Source of the DNA: Sycobia sp. Sy_11
Taxonomy: Eukaryota; Arthropoda; Insecta; Hymenoptera; Epichrysomallidae
Direction of reading: 5' to 3'
DNA length: 64,000 bases
NCBI GenBank assembly: GCA_018907035.1
Contig: JACCIC010000003.1
Location: 3,975,001 to 4,039,000 of the forward strand
Below are positions 51,162 to 64,000 of the stretch, piece by piece. The stretch's first letter is position 1. The number at the start of each line of letters is the position of its first letter. The notes under the pieces were generated by a model. The model saw only the letters and a list, made by a program, of their open reading frames with translations. It had not been told where the DNA came from and made no database searches. Both the position numbers and the translations under genes were made by a program.

Positions 51162-53040
51162 AAATAAAATTGAATTGTAAATAATACTAAAAATGTCTGT
51201 GTAGATGTGGTCTCATTTACTCAAACAGGCCAGTATAAATTTAGCAACAGAAGTATCATAGTTAATTGAATAAGGAAAAAAATGAGTTGATATATAAAAA
51301 AATGATTTAAACAGTAATTTTTAACAATTCAGAAGGAACATGAAATAAAGAATGTGGGATGTTACTAGACTTCAACCGGTCATTTGTTTTTTACGGATTA
51401 GATTTGATCTAAATTATGACCATTACATCAAGATTATTTAATAACCATATCGCTTGTATCACTCATTTGGTCTTGTACGAGATATTATTTCACGTAAATT
51501 ATTTTTTTAAATTTACTACTTCCTAATTGACTGATTAGTATAAATGTCACCTTCGAATTGAATTTTAATATTAATGATGATTCGAGTGCATAGCATGCTA
51601 GGGTAGCTATATACTTTAATTGATTTATTTATGCAAACGAATTAAATCCAGAATAAGTAATAATGTAATATAGAATCAACTATATACTTTGTATTTTTTC
51701 CTTTGACGAATCTATAAAGAAACTTATATTTTGATCATGTCAAATTCTATAGAGAATTCTTTATAAATTTTTACTAGTTTTCAATACTCGGTATTGTATT
51801 TATTTTCTTTCACTGTTCAAGAAGTGGCTTATATTTTGATATGTATCTATGTAAGGATGTCAAATCTCGCAATCAAAACAATCGAAAGTATACTCAATCA
51901 TTCGTAAGTGGTCGCGTTGTGTCACAACGAAAAATGTTCGTTATGCCATAATGTGATTATAAATTATTCCGTATAATACACTCATCTATCAATAATAGAT
52001 CATGTGAATTTTTACTAATTCTGAAGCTTCGTTACGCTCAGGAACCTTCTAAATCTGTCATTGTTTGAAAATTTTACATGTATATTACAGTCGTCGTATG
52101 ACATACTCTGAACTTTTCAGAAATAATTACTGTCTTGAATTTTATTTAATCTTATTGTTTGCACTACACATTCGAGATTAGATACTACTTACGTGGCTGT
52201 TGAATTCATTTATCGTAAAACTGCTGCATCTACTATAGCTTCCATGCAAACTACTTTTTTTTCGTCTCTCACCTAAAATCCAAGAAAACATATTGCAGAA
52301 AACTAGCTCGAATTCTTCTCGCGTATAAACAATTCGGTCTCGCTTATGGATGGTCTACGTATTTATAAATTCTGCGGTTAGCCGAGCTTAGCAAAGCTCC
52401 TTTGATTAATAATGCTTCTTTCTGCTGTAAAGGTATTTTTAAAGTTAGGGATGAATAGAAAGATATGCGGTGAAACTATCGCAAACTCTTTTCATAAATA
52501 AGCTGAGATAATTTTAGACACGCCTTGGTTGGTCGTAGCGAATAAATTTTTCTGTTGTTTTCATTGCAAATTTTTAGAGTTCATCATTGTCAACCAGGCA
52601 ATTCGTCAATGTCTAGAGCCAAACAGAAGATTTAAGTTATTTTTAAATCACGAATAAAAACCATCTATGTGAATAGTAATTAAAAAAAAAAACTTGTTAA
52701 TAACTGCTTGTTAGAACACTTAAAAACAGTTTTTAGTTGTAATCTTATATTTATAATTACAGGATAGCTAAACACTTGTATAATAATCCGCTTCTGAATG
52801 CTTGTGATACAAACTTGAATTCTATTTGAATTTGTTCTATATAAAAATGGGAAAAAAGTAAATACTTAAGAAATGATAGAAATCCCAAATTAATAAAACT
52901 CATTATTACGATATTATCGTTTCTCGGGCCGAGAAATATCTTTAATAAAAACCCAGGGACATAGATGACTGTCACGCTCACTATGAGAAAATGTTCCACA
53001 AAGTGATTACATAGATGTTTTCCAGGCTTACACGTCAAAA
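50661..53040. other. AT-rich intergenic DNA
   Basis: (AT)n at 51119-51159. A 115-codon minus frame begins near 53104 with GTG rather than ATG and runs through AT-rich sequence; it is hydrophobic and unlike a known family. Confidence 0.45.
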
Positions 53041-54010
53041 CCGGTGTCGCAACAATTTTATTTCTCTGTGTGGTAAGGTGAGTAAGGAAGGCAGCGAGCA
53101 ACACTTGATAGAAAGAGGTTAATTTTTAAGCACTAAATAAAGGAAAGGGGGACTGGACGGTCGCGACGGCGAGATCGTCGCATGAGTTTTCGTCTAGGTT
53201 TAATCGAAATCATATTTTCTCGAAATGGTGAATGGGAGAATGGGATGAGAGATAAGGCGGGCGTGGCTCCAAAACCGAGTACTCGACTTTTGTATTTACG
53301 CAGGACTTTAAGTACAAAGTCACTCCTTGGAAATTCAGTATTATACCCTGCCGCGTTATCCCCCAATGGCCTTGAAATACTATATACATATATATGTAGT
53401 TATGTATGTATGTATGCATGTATGTATGTATGTATATATGTATGTATGTATACCGTCGCCGGCCACACCGCTGAATAACCCCGGGTACGCTGATTGTGAT
53501 TTGTGACAAGAGCGCGGCAATGGAAGAAATCTGGAGTTCCCCGTCTTCTAATATAAAGTACTCCTTCCCTTGCTACCCGCAAACCTGTTCCTCTCGGGCG
53601 TATATCAGCGCGAAATTCTTCCTCGAATGACTTAGCACCTTAAATCTCCCGAGACTCGGTGTATATTGGTGAGTTGCGCCCGATATATATATATACATAA
53701 GAGAGGTCGCGAGGAGCTCTTTCTCTCTCACGATTTTAAGACGTGATGGAAAGTAGAACGGGAGGGAAATAAACGGTGAATTACGGTCGGGAGTTATATT
53801 GTGCAAGGGCGAAAAGCGCGAGGCGCATCGCGCGGCGTCCGCCGCTCGTGTCCATATAATATATGCTATGCGCGGTGGCGCGGAATCTTTGAAGAAGAGG
53901 GGCACGGGCCGTATGGACTCGCCAGATGAGGAATTTCGTTTTAAACGTTTGCGCCTTTAGAACTTGTGAATGAAGAACTTTAAACGGATTTCTCAGCGAT
54001 ACCGTGCGGA
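53041..54010. other. GC-elevated block with (ATGT)n
   Basis: (ATGT)n and variants at 53401-53452, a short AT run at 53683-53695, and CpG-rich stretches at 53150-53270 and 53800-53920. No coding supported. Confidence 0.35.
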
Positions 54011-54040
54011 AGCATCGTGTGGTTTATTATAATGCACTTA

Positions 54041-54110
54041 TTGAATTGAATTGAATTGAATAAACTTTATTGGAACAGCTAAGAAGTCCGGGTGCTACTT
54101 AGGTGCCGCG
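54041..54110 (-). mobile_element. Probable 3' end of a 5'-truncated non-LTR retroelement
   Basis: (TTGAA)4 at 54041-54060 reads on the minus strand as a TTCAA tail, preceded by CCAATAAAGTTTATT and a GC-richer stretch (GCACCTAAGTAGCACCCGG...). Short tandem-repeat tails after an AATAAA-like motif are typical of I/R1-type elements. No coding remains and the 5' limit is uncertain. Confidence 0.4.
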
Positions 54111-54590
54111 AAAGATGCTTCTTAATAGAAATTTTACAGAATAGACTTCACGTAATATATGATTCATATTTTAATTTATTGGATACATTATGTTGTCTCA
54201 TTATTATAAACACGTTTATAATAAGATAATTTATTATTGGCGTGAAAAGTTAGAAATCGTTAAGGAAATTAATATGGAAATTCATAAAAAGAAATAGTCA
54301 ATATTTCGATCTATTGCTAAAATAAATAAAAATAAACATGATTGAAGAAACAACTAAACTATAAATATAAGATAAAATTAGAGGGAACTTAAAATAAGAA
54401 AAAAGATACTTAAAATTTGATACGAATCTAAATGGTACAATTTGTAGATGAAGTTTTATTAAAGATCATCGGAATGTACACAATTATTGGATAGATTATA
54501 TATAGCACGATAGATTCGTGCAGTGATATAAGACTTTTAAAAATATATTTAGCTTTTCTTCATACATTAAGTAGAAACATCTATATCTAC
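54111..54590. other. AT-rich DNA
   Basis: Nothing recognised. Confidence 0.5.
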
Positions 54591-54935
54591 TCGAATAGAC
54601 ATGATGTGCCATAATAATTTCATAAGTTCTGTGGGGCTAAGCTGAGTGTTATATGACACTTAACTTGATTTAAAAAAATCATGGACGTGTCGCCTTGCAC
54701 TGGATACGTGTACACGGACGAAAAAGCTGTAGAACGCGCAAAAGTGGCTGTGGCTCATTGAGGAGATTTCAACTGTCAGTTGCGCTACCGCCTGAATAAA
54801 ATCGATATCAGGATGAATCGTATTTCGTATTTTGGGGGGGGGCGGATATCGAAAATTCCTCCTACATTCTTCGCCACTAGCCACTAATAAGCAGGTCCTC
54901 TGTACAACCCGCAGTTTTCCTAATAATGAAGGTAA
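54591..54935. other. GC-elevated block, possible first exon at its right edge
   Basis: A run of nine G lies near 54834. At the right edge ATGAAG|GTAAGT (54926-54937) could be a two-codon first coding exon, as in many insect secreted-protein genes, but I found no matching second exon. Confidence 0.25.
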
Positions 54936-55540
54936 GTAATAAACGAAAACGATCCGACGAAGAATGGTCGTGAAGTTAAAAAATTCAGATGAAGCTGTTA
55001 TATGGATGTTAGATTTGATTCTTTATCTGTTGCTGAGCTCAAAACTAGGATATCAAATAAAAATTGAATATTGAATGAATATGAAAATATATTAAATAAA
55101 AATTGAATCGACCTTAAAATGAGCTTCAAGTTCATGGTTCCAGGCCCCATTGTTTCAAAATTCTTGTCTCTATAAAATTTGAATCTTAAATACTGTGGGT
55201 TTTAAATGAGCGCCCTGTGTATAGTGTTGCTAGAATACGATATAATAAATACTGTCAAATTAATATAATGAAACTGATATATAATAATTATTAGTACCCT
55301 GTATACTAGAATTACACTCATACAAAATGAACGATATTGGCTCGTTATCGATCAGAAAATATTGATAGTTAATTTTTTACTCTTTGCGTTGTATGGCTTG
55401 GGAATTGATAGAGCAATCCTCTAAATTCCTTACTTCTTTTGGACCTTGTAAATTTTCAATAATAATTTTGCAATATTCCGAATTTCATCAAAATAATGCA
55501 CGTAAGTAACTCAAATTAGTCAATCTATCATATATTAATA
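54936..55540. other. AT-rich DNA
   Basis: Nothing recognised. Confidence 0.5.
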
Positions 55541-56110
55541 ACAGGTCTTGCATCATCGCTAACTACAAAATCATCGCTAAATCGTACAACGCTAAACGGG
55601 CTTTCGTATATGATTTCAGCGCGATCAGGAAAAAAAAAAGAGAAAGCGTGCTACCCCCGAAATTTCTATAGCGTAATCGACACCCGGCCGTATTTCACCG
55701 AGCAACGAGGGAGAGAAGCGCGCGGCGTAATTCCGGCACCTAATGAGTAAGACTTCGATTGGCCCTTGCGACCGATGATTTATCGGCATTTATTTTCCAT
55801 CGTAAACGGCGGGACCGGCGAGCAGGGGCTTTGCCATAATTTCGGCAGAATTTCCTCCCGATTCCGATCCGGCGTATACGCTCGCGCGCGCATGCGTATG
55901 CGAGGGATTCGAGGCTGCTCTGTACTTCTTCAGCAAGCCCTAAGGGCACCTATTTCTCTTCCTCTTTCGCTCTCTCCCTTTCTCCCTCTCTCCCTCCCTC
56001 CCTCTCTCTCTCTCTCTCTCCCCATGCTCTCTAGCTCTCTTTCTCATCTCAGAGCCTTTACGGCGGACCTCGACGTTTGCAAATTGTTGTCTGTATAGAA
56101 AACGAAAAAA
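55541..56110. other. GC/CpG-rich block with (CT)n tract
   Basis: CpG-rich at 55680-55910, then an imperfect CT tract at 55958-56042. Opposing frames of 69 and 110 codons are composition artefacts. Confidence 0.35.
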
Positions 56111-56940
56111 GGGCTAATTAGAATTTAAAGTGAATCGAGTATCGTTATTATAGCTTGAAAATCTGTGGCGTGGGACTTGACGAATGATTACACCTAATTA
56201 TAGGTGAAATGTTATTCAAAATTTATTTAGAAATTCATTTTAATGCTGCTGACGTATAAATAATATATGTTTACAATTTCAAAAGGTATGGATATAAGAA
56301 ACAATATAACAGAATATTCATTCTCAGAAATCATGGAACCCTAGTCAATAAATTATTATAGAACCAATTGAAAGTATATGAAATCTTTCTCATAATTTTA
56401 GAAGTAGCCAAAATAAAATCATATTAAAAATTACATGAAATCCTTCGTATCAAGTCATATTGCCAAATTATTTGAAATAATGAAGTACATCCATATAAGC
56501 CTATAATTAATAAAGATAATTTACGATTTTAAATCAATTATTATTCACTTAAAATGTATAAAACTAATACCGGTCAGGATCATGACAAAATTATTCTTCT
56601 TTTAATGGGTGATAATGAATTTTTGTAAAACAAACCCACGCATCTACAATGTTTTCAGTAGATATCAGTCTTTAAAATTTGTAACTGCTACACATCTATT
56701 CTAATAAAACGCATAAAGCCATTTTAGCATTTATACGCTTTTACATTAAGGAATACTTTTTTTGCTTATTTCTCGTTTCAGTTGCATTTCATAGACGTTC
56801 GACGAAAACATGTTCATTTGCAACTCAATGGACCTTTTATCTTCCATAAAAGCGATTTTGCGCGAGGCAGATAATATTCATAATTTAATTCAAAAAAACG
56901 ATTTATATAAGGTTAATTCTGATGTACCTTAATAGGCTCG
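56111..56940. other. AT-rich DNA
   Basis: Nothing recognised. Confidence 0.5.
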
Positions 56941-57102
56941 GATTTCAATTTCTTATACAAAAATACGCAAATTGGAAAAAGGACCACACAGCTTTGATTT
57001 AGTAAGCGTTCGTGGCGGTGGTCGCAGTTTACAAAATTTCGGCCTTCCGGCACGCTTAATCTGCGTACTCGATATTTTAGTGCTACACCAGAAAGCAAGT
57101 GG

Positions 57103-57156
<54 letters not shown>

Positions 57157-57660
57157 CAGAGAGGACGAGGGAAAGAAGCGAAGAACGCTCGAAACTGAAT
57201 GAAATAGGGGAGGTACAGGGGGAGATGCACACACGTTTCAGTCAAAAGATACTGCGGGGGCGCCCGCTTTTTCTGGGAGGGGGGGGGGCGAATTGAATTA
57301 TCGCGCCAGTGCGCGCACTTGTACGGTTATTAATTTTACCGACCGTGAATTATCGCCCGGGCAATAATCATCGTTTTTCTTAATTCCAGGTACTATTATA
57401 CGGGAAGGTCGTCAGAGCCCCGAGGGTTCTCTCCCGCTCTTCTTCCCGTGCCCGACGGTTGGCCCGGTGAATAAGATATACAAAAAAAAAAAAAAACTGC
57501 ACGAGAGCTCGATGTAACGCCGAAAACGTTCGTTTAATACGCAATACTGAGAAAGAGGTGTATATATCCCACTCCCTACACAATTTTCGTTCGCTACAAT
57601 CTTTCTAAAATGCTTCCGTGCACGAATACATGGGCAAACCTTTGCCACACCTCTTTACAA
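56941..57660. other. GC-elevated block with (GA)n tract
   Basis: (GA)23 at 57107-57153, a G run near 57282, and CpG-rich sequence at 57240-57480. A good acceptor-like sequence (TTTTTCTTAATTCCAG) ends near 57389, but no matching coding follows. Confidence 0.35.
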
Positions 57661-59330
57661 ACAGAAATTGTTCGAGCATAAGTCCGCTATCTTTTTTGTA
57701 ACGTAAACTTTCTGTATAATGGGGTGATACGATTAGGTAATCCATAGGCTGGGAAAACGTAAGCGTAGGATAGCATCAAAAATATTCATATCAATGCACA
57801 ATAATTTAAAATTATCATTTTGCATATATTGTACATATTTTAAATGTTAATTTTTATTCCGTGTAGTTGCCCTTGGGAAGAAATTTATTTACCGAGTTTA
57901 TTTTTCCAGCCGGGTTTTGCGCTGCACGATCATAAGTTACTCGCATTGCCGGAGGGTAAATGTATTAAAAAATTGATATCGAAATTTGCATACTACGTTG
58001 ACTTATTGTCCTATATTGAAAATTTTATTGTACGCCATCATTCCCTTTTAGTAGTCTCGGCAATTCACAACAATGATAATTCCATAATATAGTCTGGTAA
58101 CGTTTGCCGCGTAATTGAACTTTACATTCAATTCGTAGATGAATAATAATGGTTGTAATTGTGACGATATTATTGTTTCAATCTTAGTGATTTTAAATGT
58201 TACTCAAAAACGTTTATTAGCTCGTCAGTAATTGGTCTGAATAAATAAAAAGTCTACGAATTGTAAGCTCGTACAAAAATTTAATAGGCTCAAACTTCTT
58301 AAACTGGTATATATTGTAAGATTAAACAGGGAAGAGCGGTCAAATAAGAATAAAAATTATTTCTTCAAGGGAATTCGATACATAGGGGCGCTTCTAAAAA
58401 AATAAATTAATAAACAAGAAAGTAAGATGGTTAAAATATGTTGTGTTTTTCCATCCTAATGTTTAGTCGGAACATTTGGAAAGATGGAGAATTTCTAAAT
58501 ATAAAACTTTTTAATTTAATAAATACTTTATTCATTAAAATATAACTTCTTAACGATTATTTTCAAAAGTTTAATTTCTTTCTTTCAACTTACAAAGCTA
58601 ATGATTCATAACTATATGTACGAATTTATTGCACATAGTCTTTTTTGTTCCTCGAATATCTTTCAAATTATAGAAAGAGAGAATAACTTTAGGTATAAAA
58701 TCTTCCAAACGTACGTGACGAGCCTGATCCACAAGGAGCAAGGTATATCGTATTACTTATCCAAATGAACTCTGTAAAATTTTATGACTTATATCATTCC
58801 TAATAAATTCCGAGTTATTGTCATACTTATAATAATAATCATTACTTCCTAAATAAATAACTGGAATATAAATGTTTAGTTCGAGAAATTTTTTAAATGG
58901 ACATCGTCACTTGCCAAGTCATATTCGAAGAAATAGCAACAATAGTGAAGAAAAATTTCTGTACAATTGTTAGTTTTGTTGTCATTGCAAATAAAGACCT
59001 ACTGACTTTGCATCTTGGATAATTCCCTGTCTATGATAAAGTCTCTCGATTCACTTAAAGTTCAAATGATAATAATTATAGGCATCTGAAAATAATTAGA
59101 GTTTTATAGAATTTTTTGTTCGAAATGTTATTCCTTCTTCGCATTCAATTTCAAAAGTAGGGATTTTGAGAAAATAATCCTCTCACGGCATAGAATTAGC
59201 AATCACATGCTTTGGAGAATTACGTGTTAATTATACGTAAGAATGTTTTTTATTTAGAAAATAAAAATTCCTTATTTATACTTATAACTCTGAAAACTGT
59301 ACAAGGCTCATATTGCGGAAGTAATCGGAC
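57661..59330. other. AT-rich intergenic DNA
   Basis: Nothing recognised; the 82-codon plus frame at 57844-58092 has no motif. Confidence 0.5.
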
Positions 59331-59831
59331 TTATCTCGTGCAATCTGACCGAAATCCCTCATATAAATATCCTGCTGCCCCATTATCTTGTTAGTATTAC
59401 AGTCCGCGCAAGTATGATGGAAATCAGACGGATTGTATTCTAATTTATGTTACTCAACGTCAGCGACTCGACTCGATCCTGTATTTTCCCGTTCGAAACC
59501 GTTTCTTTATTATTTTCTTTTTCTTCCATTCGTATTTTTATTTTTCGATCGAACCGAAAGCTAGGATGCGCTCGTTTAATATACGAAGAGCTTCTCACAA
59601 TGCGCAATAAATCTCGCCGCGAATGTATTCCTTCACGTAAAAGCCGCGCGGAGCGGGCATTAGTAAAGGAAATGCTCGCGCGCATAAATAAAGGATAATC
59701 GACGATAAATGTGAAAAAGAGTCCCCCTTTATTTATGAAAATGCGCGAGAGAAAAAAAAATAGTTGCGCACTCGTCGTCGCGTTCCTCATTGGTCCCCAG
59801 CACGAGAACCGCCTACACGCCCGTTCTCGGA

Positions 59832-59891
<60 letters not shown>

Positions 59892-60310
59892 CTATATATA
59901 AACGAATAAGTATATTGTTCGTCGCGATCTATTGTACACCCCCTCTCTTCCCCGCTCCCCGCAATGTTGCGCATGCGCGCGCCCACGTAATGTTTGCGCG
60001 GACCCGCGCGGCAGCATTGGGGGGGGGGGATCAAATTTACTTAGGATTCATTTTAGGCGAGCGAATGAAGGAACGAACGAAGGAACGAGCGTGAAGCGCT
60101 GAGCTTGTCGTTGACTAAAACAGATGCAGACTGCACGGATTTCGGAGACGTTCGCGAAATACGTAAATGTTCGGGCGTTGTCTCGGTGATCTGGGGATCG
60201 AATTTACACGTGCCGCTGTCGGAAATTACAAGATATATGTACACGTGCTCGCGCGTGCGTATGCATATAATTATAATATTTGAAGACGATGGCTCATGCG
60301 TTTGTTGCCC
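59331..60310. other. CpG-rich block with (TA)24 and poly(G)
   Basis: (TA)n at 59832-59879, a G run near 60020, and CpG-dense flanks at 59940-60240. Frames on both strands are open without motifs. Confidence 0.35.
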
Positions 60311-61130
60311 TAGTTTATAACTTTCAGTTTGTAAAATTCGTCATGAAAAAAAGAATATTAAAAAGAACTTAATATAATATAATAATCAAAATTGCCATTT
60401 TTACACTTAATGTTACTAAATGCTTTTATTTTCTCGTCAATGAAAGATTTCTTTATAAATGCTTACATTAATTTATTTATCATATTATGATCTATAAATT
60501 TTTATGGTTCTTCATGAAAATCTGTATGTTTCATTAAATGGTCCGTAAAAATTCAATAGATTTTATACAACAATGGATCTCTTTTAAAGTCACTTATTTC
60601 ACAATAATGCAATCGTTTTCACAAAATTCTAGTAACGGAAATAACAAAGGCATATTTGTAAAACACGTATTACATTTTCATAACGATTCACTTATCTGTT
60701 TTTCATTGTATGCGATTAATTTGCCTAACAGCCTTATTGCGCATAATTTATACTTGCATGAATTGTAACAACATAGATTAATCCTTGCTTTTCCATAAAG
60801 TTGTATCGAAGTAAATATTATACGTTGTACAAGGTTCATTTTTAATTTTGATTGCTAGTTTTTTTTATGTTACAAGTTGAAAGTCAACTATACATTTAGA
60901 GAAATGTAAAATAATTGTGTAGTTTTATGAAAGCTATTTTCTCTTTAATCCATTTAAGAATTTTTAATAGCAATTTTATTAATGTTTCGGGCGATTATTA
61001 TTTTCGCTATTAGGTACAATAAATTTGACTGAACCTTAAATCGAACTTAACATCAATAGATATGGATACGAAATACTATTCTTCGTTATAATGAACTAAC
61101 ATTCAGTTAAACATGTATACTCTTACGATC
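60311..61130. other. AT-rich DNA
   Basis: Nothing recognised. Confidence 0.5.
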
Positions 61131-61298
61131 CGACAATGGAGATTAAAAAATTAATAATCTGCACTCGTGTCCACCCCCTTCTTGAAATCCACACGAGATT
61201 TACCGAACGATAACAAACCATCGGCAAAAAGTAAGAGAATGTCGGAGAAACGCCGACAGACCCGATTTGGCCACGGTTCAACATCCCATTCTTGAGAC

Positions 61299-61350
<52 letters not shown>

Positions 61351-61740
61351 TCCACACACGCACTATATATACATACCTTCTTCGCTTGCCTCTCTCATCG
61401 CTTTCGCGTGGCGAGAGCGAGGTATAATACCATCGCGGGCGCGCGCCTGCGCGCCCGTATGTTTGCACGGCACTCGTGCGAGTTCGTGGCCCCGGACCGC
61501 GCGATGGAGAGTTTGACTAACACTCGAGAAAATCGTATTATCCGAGGCTCCGCCGTACGCGCGGCCCCAACGCTCCAGTGTCTATACTCCCCGGTAATGA
61601 ATTTTCACGCGCGCCGCGCCGCATCTGCAACGGGCGGCGCGCTCGCGCAAATACATAGTGTTGTACACACGCGCGCGCGCGCGCGCGCTGGTACACACAC
61701 ATGCACGTGAATACACACTCGGACATATATGATCAGGGAG
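61131..61740. other. CpG-rich block with (TA)n and (GC)n
   Basis: (TA)20 at 61305-61345. Very CpG-rich at 61420-61700, including a pure GC alternation at 61671-61689 flanked by CA/TG repeats. All frames are composition-driven. Confidence 0.4.
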
Positions 61741-64000
61741 CGTTCGTGCATCGGTCCTATATCTTTTTCATAAAGGGTTATGTCCATCAGTTAAGCAGTT
61801 TCATTTTGGTCATTTTTGCCCCCGTTCCCTTAACATGATGTGTTCCAGCATATCATTTTCCAAATCCCATCCTCGTAAAGAAATATGCAGTTTTCTTTAG
61901 AAAAATTATGATTCGACTCCTTTTATTGAAAACATATTAAAAATAAATTTAGAATTTATTTATTAAGCTGAGCATACGGGCTGAAGGGAACGGCTTAGCT
62001 AGACGTAAAAATCGTGAATGCAATCACGATGTCTACTTTGTTTTTTAGGCGAATTTGTCTTTTAGTTTTGTATTTTCTATCGCTTCTACACGAATGGTTC
62101 TTTCACTTCCTCTTCGGATTATACTGTCAATTCACTATAAAACCATACACGTGTTTTCAAATTTTTTGATTCGCTTAGAATTACAAAACAATGGTAGGGA
62201 ATTTTTCGTCTAATGCAAAAAGTTCCAACCGGAAGACATATCGATGTAATGCATTGTTTTGGCGAAAAAAACTCAAGTATCAAACATATTATCTTGTGTT
62301 AAAAAGACGTTGACATAACATTAATGATGTTAAAAATACGTTGAGGTCTGAATGATACGGCTAAAATTAACTGTACAGCTATATTGTCAAGATGTAATTA
62401 CATGTGCATTCTTGCGCATTATTTTTCCGTATATCTTTTATACAGACTGTGCGTAAAAAATCCAAGATCAAGCCAAATTCTACCTCTGTCTTGTAATACG
62501 AGTTATATATTATTTTCGTAATAATACAACATATTTTACACGACTTTCTAATATACATTGTGAAGAAAGCTACGTGCTCGTCAGTCTTGATGACCTCCCC
62601 TCCACCTCGTAAAAAGACTACGTAGTTTATGGATAGCCCTATATGGGTAGGAGTGACTCGAGCGTGCTTCGACACGGATCGTGTTCAACTATTATATTCC
62701 AAATCTTTGTTAATGCGGCAGTACTGAAGACAGTTTGAGATAACGTACAAGTCAAATCTAAATTATGCACGAGGCAGAAAACTAAATTCGAGATTAAGGA
62801 CGTTATTAGGCTGCTCGCACCGAAGACAAGCACAGCTCGTATCGCGGCGTAAAATAACGCTAATCACGATTAGCGATGGAGAAATATAGCACATTTCACG
62901 AATTTGGCAACGAAAAGAGTAGCAAACATTCGCATTTGCATCTCACCTATGGAAAAATAGCTAGGATGGATATCATTTGAGTTCTATTGGCCTTTGAATA
63001 CTTTATTTATGTTGCAGTATTCAAACACTGAGGCATCATACAAATCGTTCCAGTCTTCAAGGCTAACAAATGGATGCTCCTATAGTTTTTTTAACGCTAA
63101 ATTTGCCAGTTTTCAGCGCAGAATTTGAAATGTATGTTATTTTTCTATATAATGCCTACTACTATTGGCGTTTTTCACGATCGGACAACGCGTGAACCAT
63201 ATCGAGATATGGGTCTTTTCCTAAGACAAGAGACAGCATAGCTATCAGACCATTCGTATACGACATCAACTGCATTGAACTCGGCGTTTTAAAAATGTTC
63301 TATGTCTTATACGATTCTCGGCGAAAGTTTTCAGCCACGGTTTCACGAAGTCTTATCGAAAACTTTGTTGTGTTTTTTTTTTTTTTTTGCTCTATTATGC
63401 AAATCATTCGTTATAGGGGGGAGGGGGGCAAGGTGATGCAAAGATTAGGGAAATTGCGCTCGAGTCCTGCGTTTTATGGTATTATAAAATCCTCCCGTAA
63501 CGCGTATACATAAAAGCGAACTGCCATATCTAAAATTCGATCTTAATTTATATCCTTTTATATATTTTAAGTTTTATATTTATGATTCTCAGGTGTGTAC
63601 GTCTAAGCGTTCGCGCCCGATATTATGTATATAAGCGTCGTAAGTGGGATGTGTCTTAAAAAAAAAAAAAAAAAAAAAACAACACCGAAGTTTTACGTCT
63701 CCAGAGTTTATTCAATTTATTTTAGATTTCCGAACGCCGGGTGATAAAAAAAAATTCTTCGATAAATTCTCGTTCCAATTATATGCGTTAATAAAAGTTT
63801 TATAGGTTTGGCGTATATAGAAAATCAGCAATAGTAGTCAGGCAGCAGTGTTTATCGTTACTTAATAATTTATAAAGATATCGCGTTCTTTATAATATTT
63901 CTAATCGTGATCTCAATTTTTCTTGGATTTTTTTTCATAGTAATCAAACGAAAAAATGACAGGTTTAATTAATGCAACTTATACATTTTCGGAGGTACAT
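61741..64000. other. Mixed DNA at the right end, no gene recognised
   Basis: GC-elevated patches at 62560-62880 and 63180-63480. T16 at 63373-63388, an octamer-type ATGCAAAT at 63397-63404, and A22 at 63658-63679. The A run could be a retrotransposed tail, but the sequence before it shows no recognisable retroelement. Confidence 0.4.

Noticed and set aside
52757..53104. 115-codon hydrophobic minus frame
   Set aside because: It starts with GTG, lies in AT-rich DNA, and shows no motif or supporting splice sites.
1..64000. tRNA, rRNA, snRNA, CRISPR arrays and TTAGG telomere repeats
   Set aside because: I saw no B-box-like GGTTCGAATCC in a tRNA context, no spaced direct repeats and no TTAGG array. 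A covariance-model scan would be the decisive test.

Overview
This is an AT-rich eukaryotic window, most likely from an insect. The evidence is spliced genes with GT-AG introns, a secreted clip-type serine protease homologue, an RNase T2 gene, remnants of an R1-clade non-LTR retrotransposon, and very many (AT)n, (CT)n and (GT)n microsatellites. The overall look (AT-rich background with sharp GC/CpG-rich blocks, few transposons) fits a hymenopteran, possibly an ant. That is an inference and no single feature proves it.

The window is gene-poor. Three protein-coding units can be supported. (1) On the minus strand at 5354-7120 lies a 589-codon exon. It encodes a signal peptide, a long Ser/Gly/Asn/Gln-rich region and the first half of a clip-like cysteine motif. 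It ends at a splice donor, so the protease-like domain must lie on further exons, probably left of the window. (2) On the minus strand at 27367-29243 is a complete three-exon RNase T2 family gene of 248 aa, reconstructed here from splice sites. The CAS I histidine is present, but the CAS II site carries Tyr where the second catalytic His should be. (3) On the plus strand at 40439-40930 is a GC-rich, single-exon, 163-codon ORF of unknown function in an AT-rich neighbourhood.

Mobile and repeated DNA: 30316-31700 (minus) is an internally deleted R1-clade non-LTR element, with an ORF1 (gag) remnant joined to the C-terminal end of ORF2 and a poly(A) tail. 32243-32506 is an exact tandem duplication of a 132-bp unit. 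38112-38649 is a foldback element with about 235-bp inverted arms around a 69-bp spacer. 54041-54110 looks like the 3' tail of a non-LTR element ending in (TTGAA)4. About 20 long (AT)n tracts are spread through the window.

From about 43 kb to the right end, short GC/CpG-rich blocks occur every 2 kb or so, often touching an (AT)n tract. They show no convincing coding and read like conserved non-coding or promoter/enhancer DNA of a gene desert. Smaller blocks of the same kind lie at 3.1, 11.6-12.4, 14.5-15.0, 17.3-17.7, 20.2-21.2 and 34.7-35.5 kb. I found no tRNA, rRNA, CRISPR array or bacterial-type operon. The two secreted genes lie about 20 kb apart and nothing suggests that they act together.
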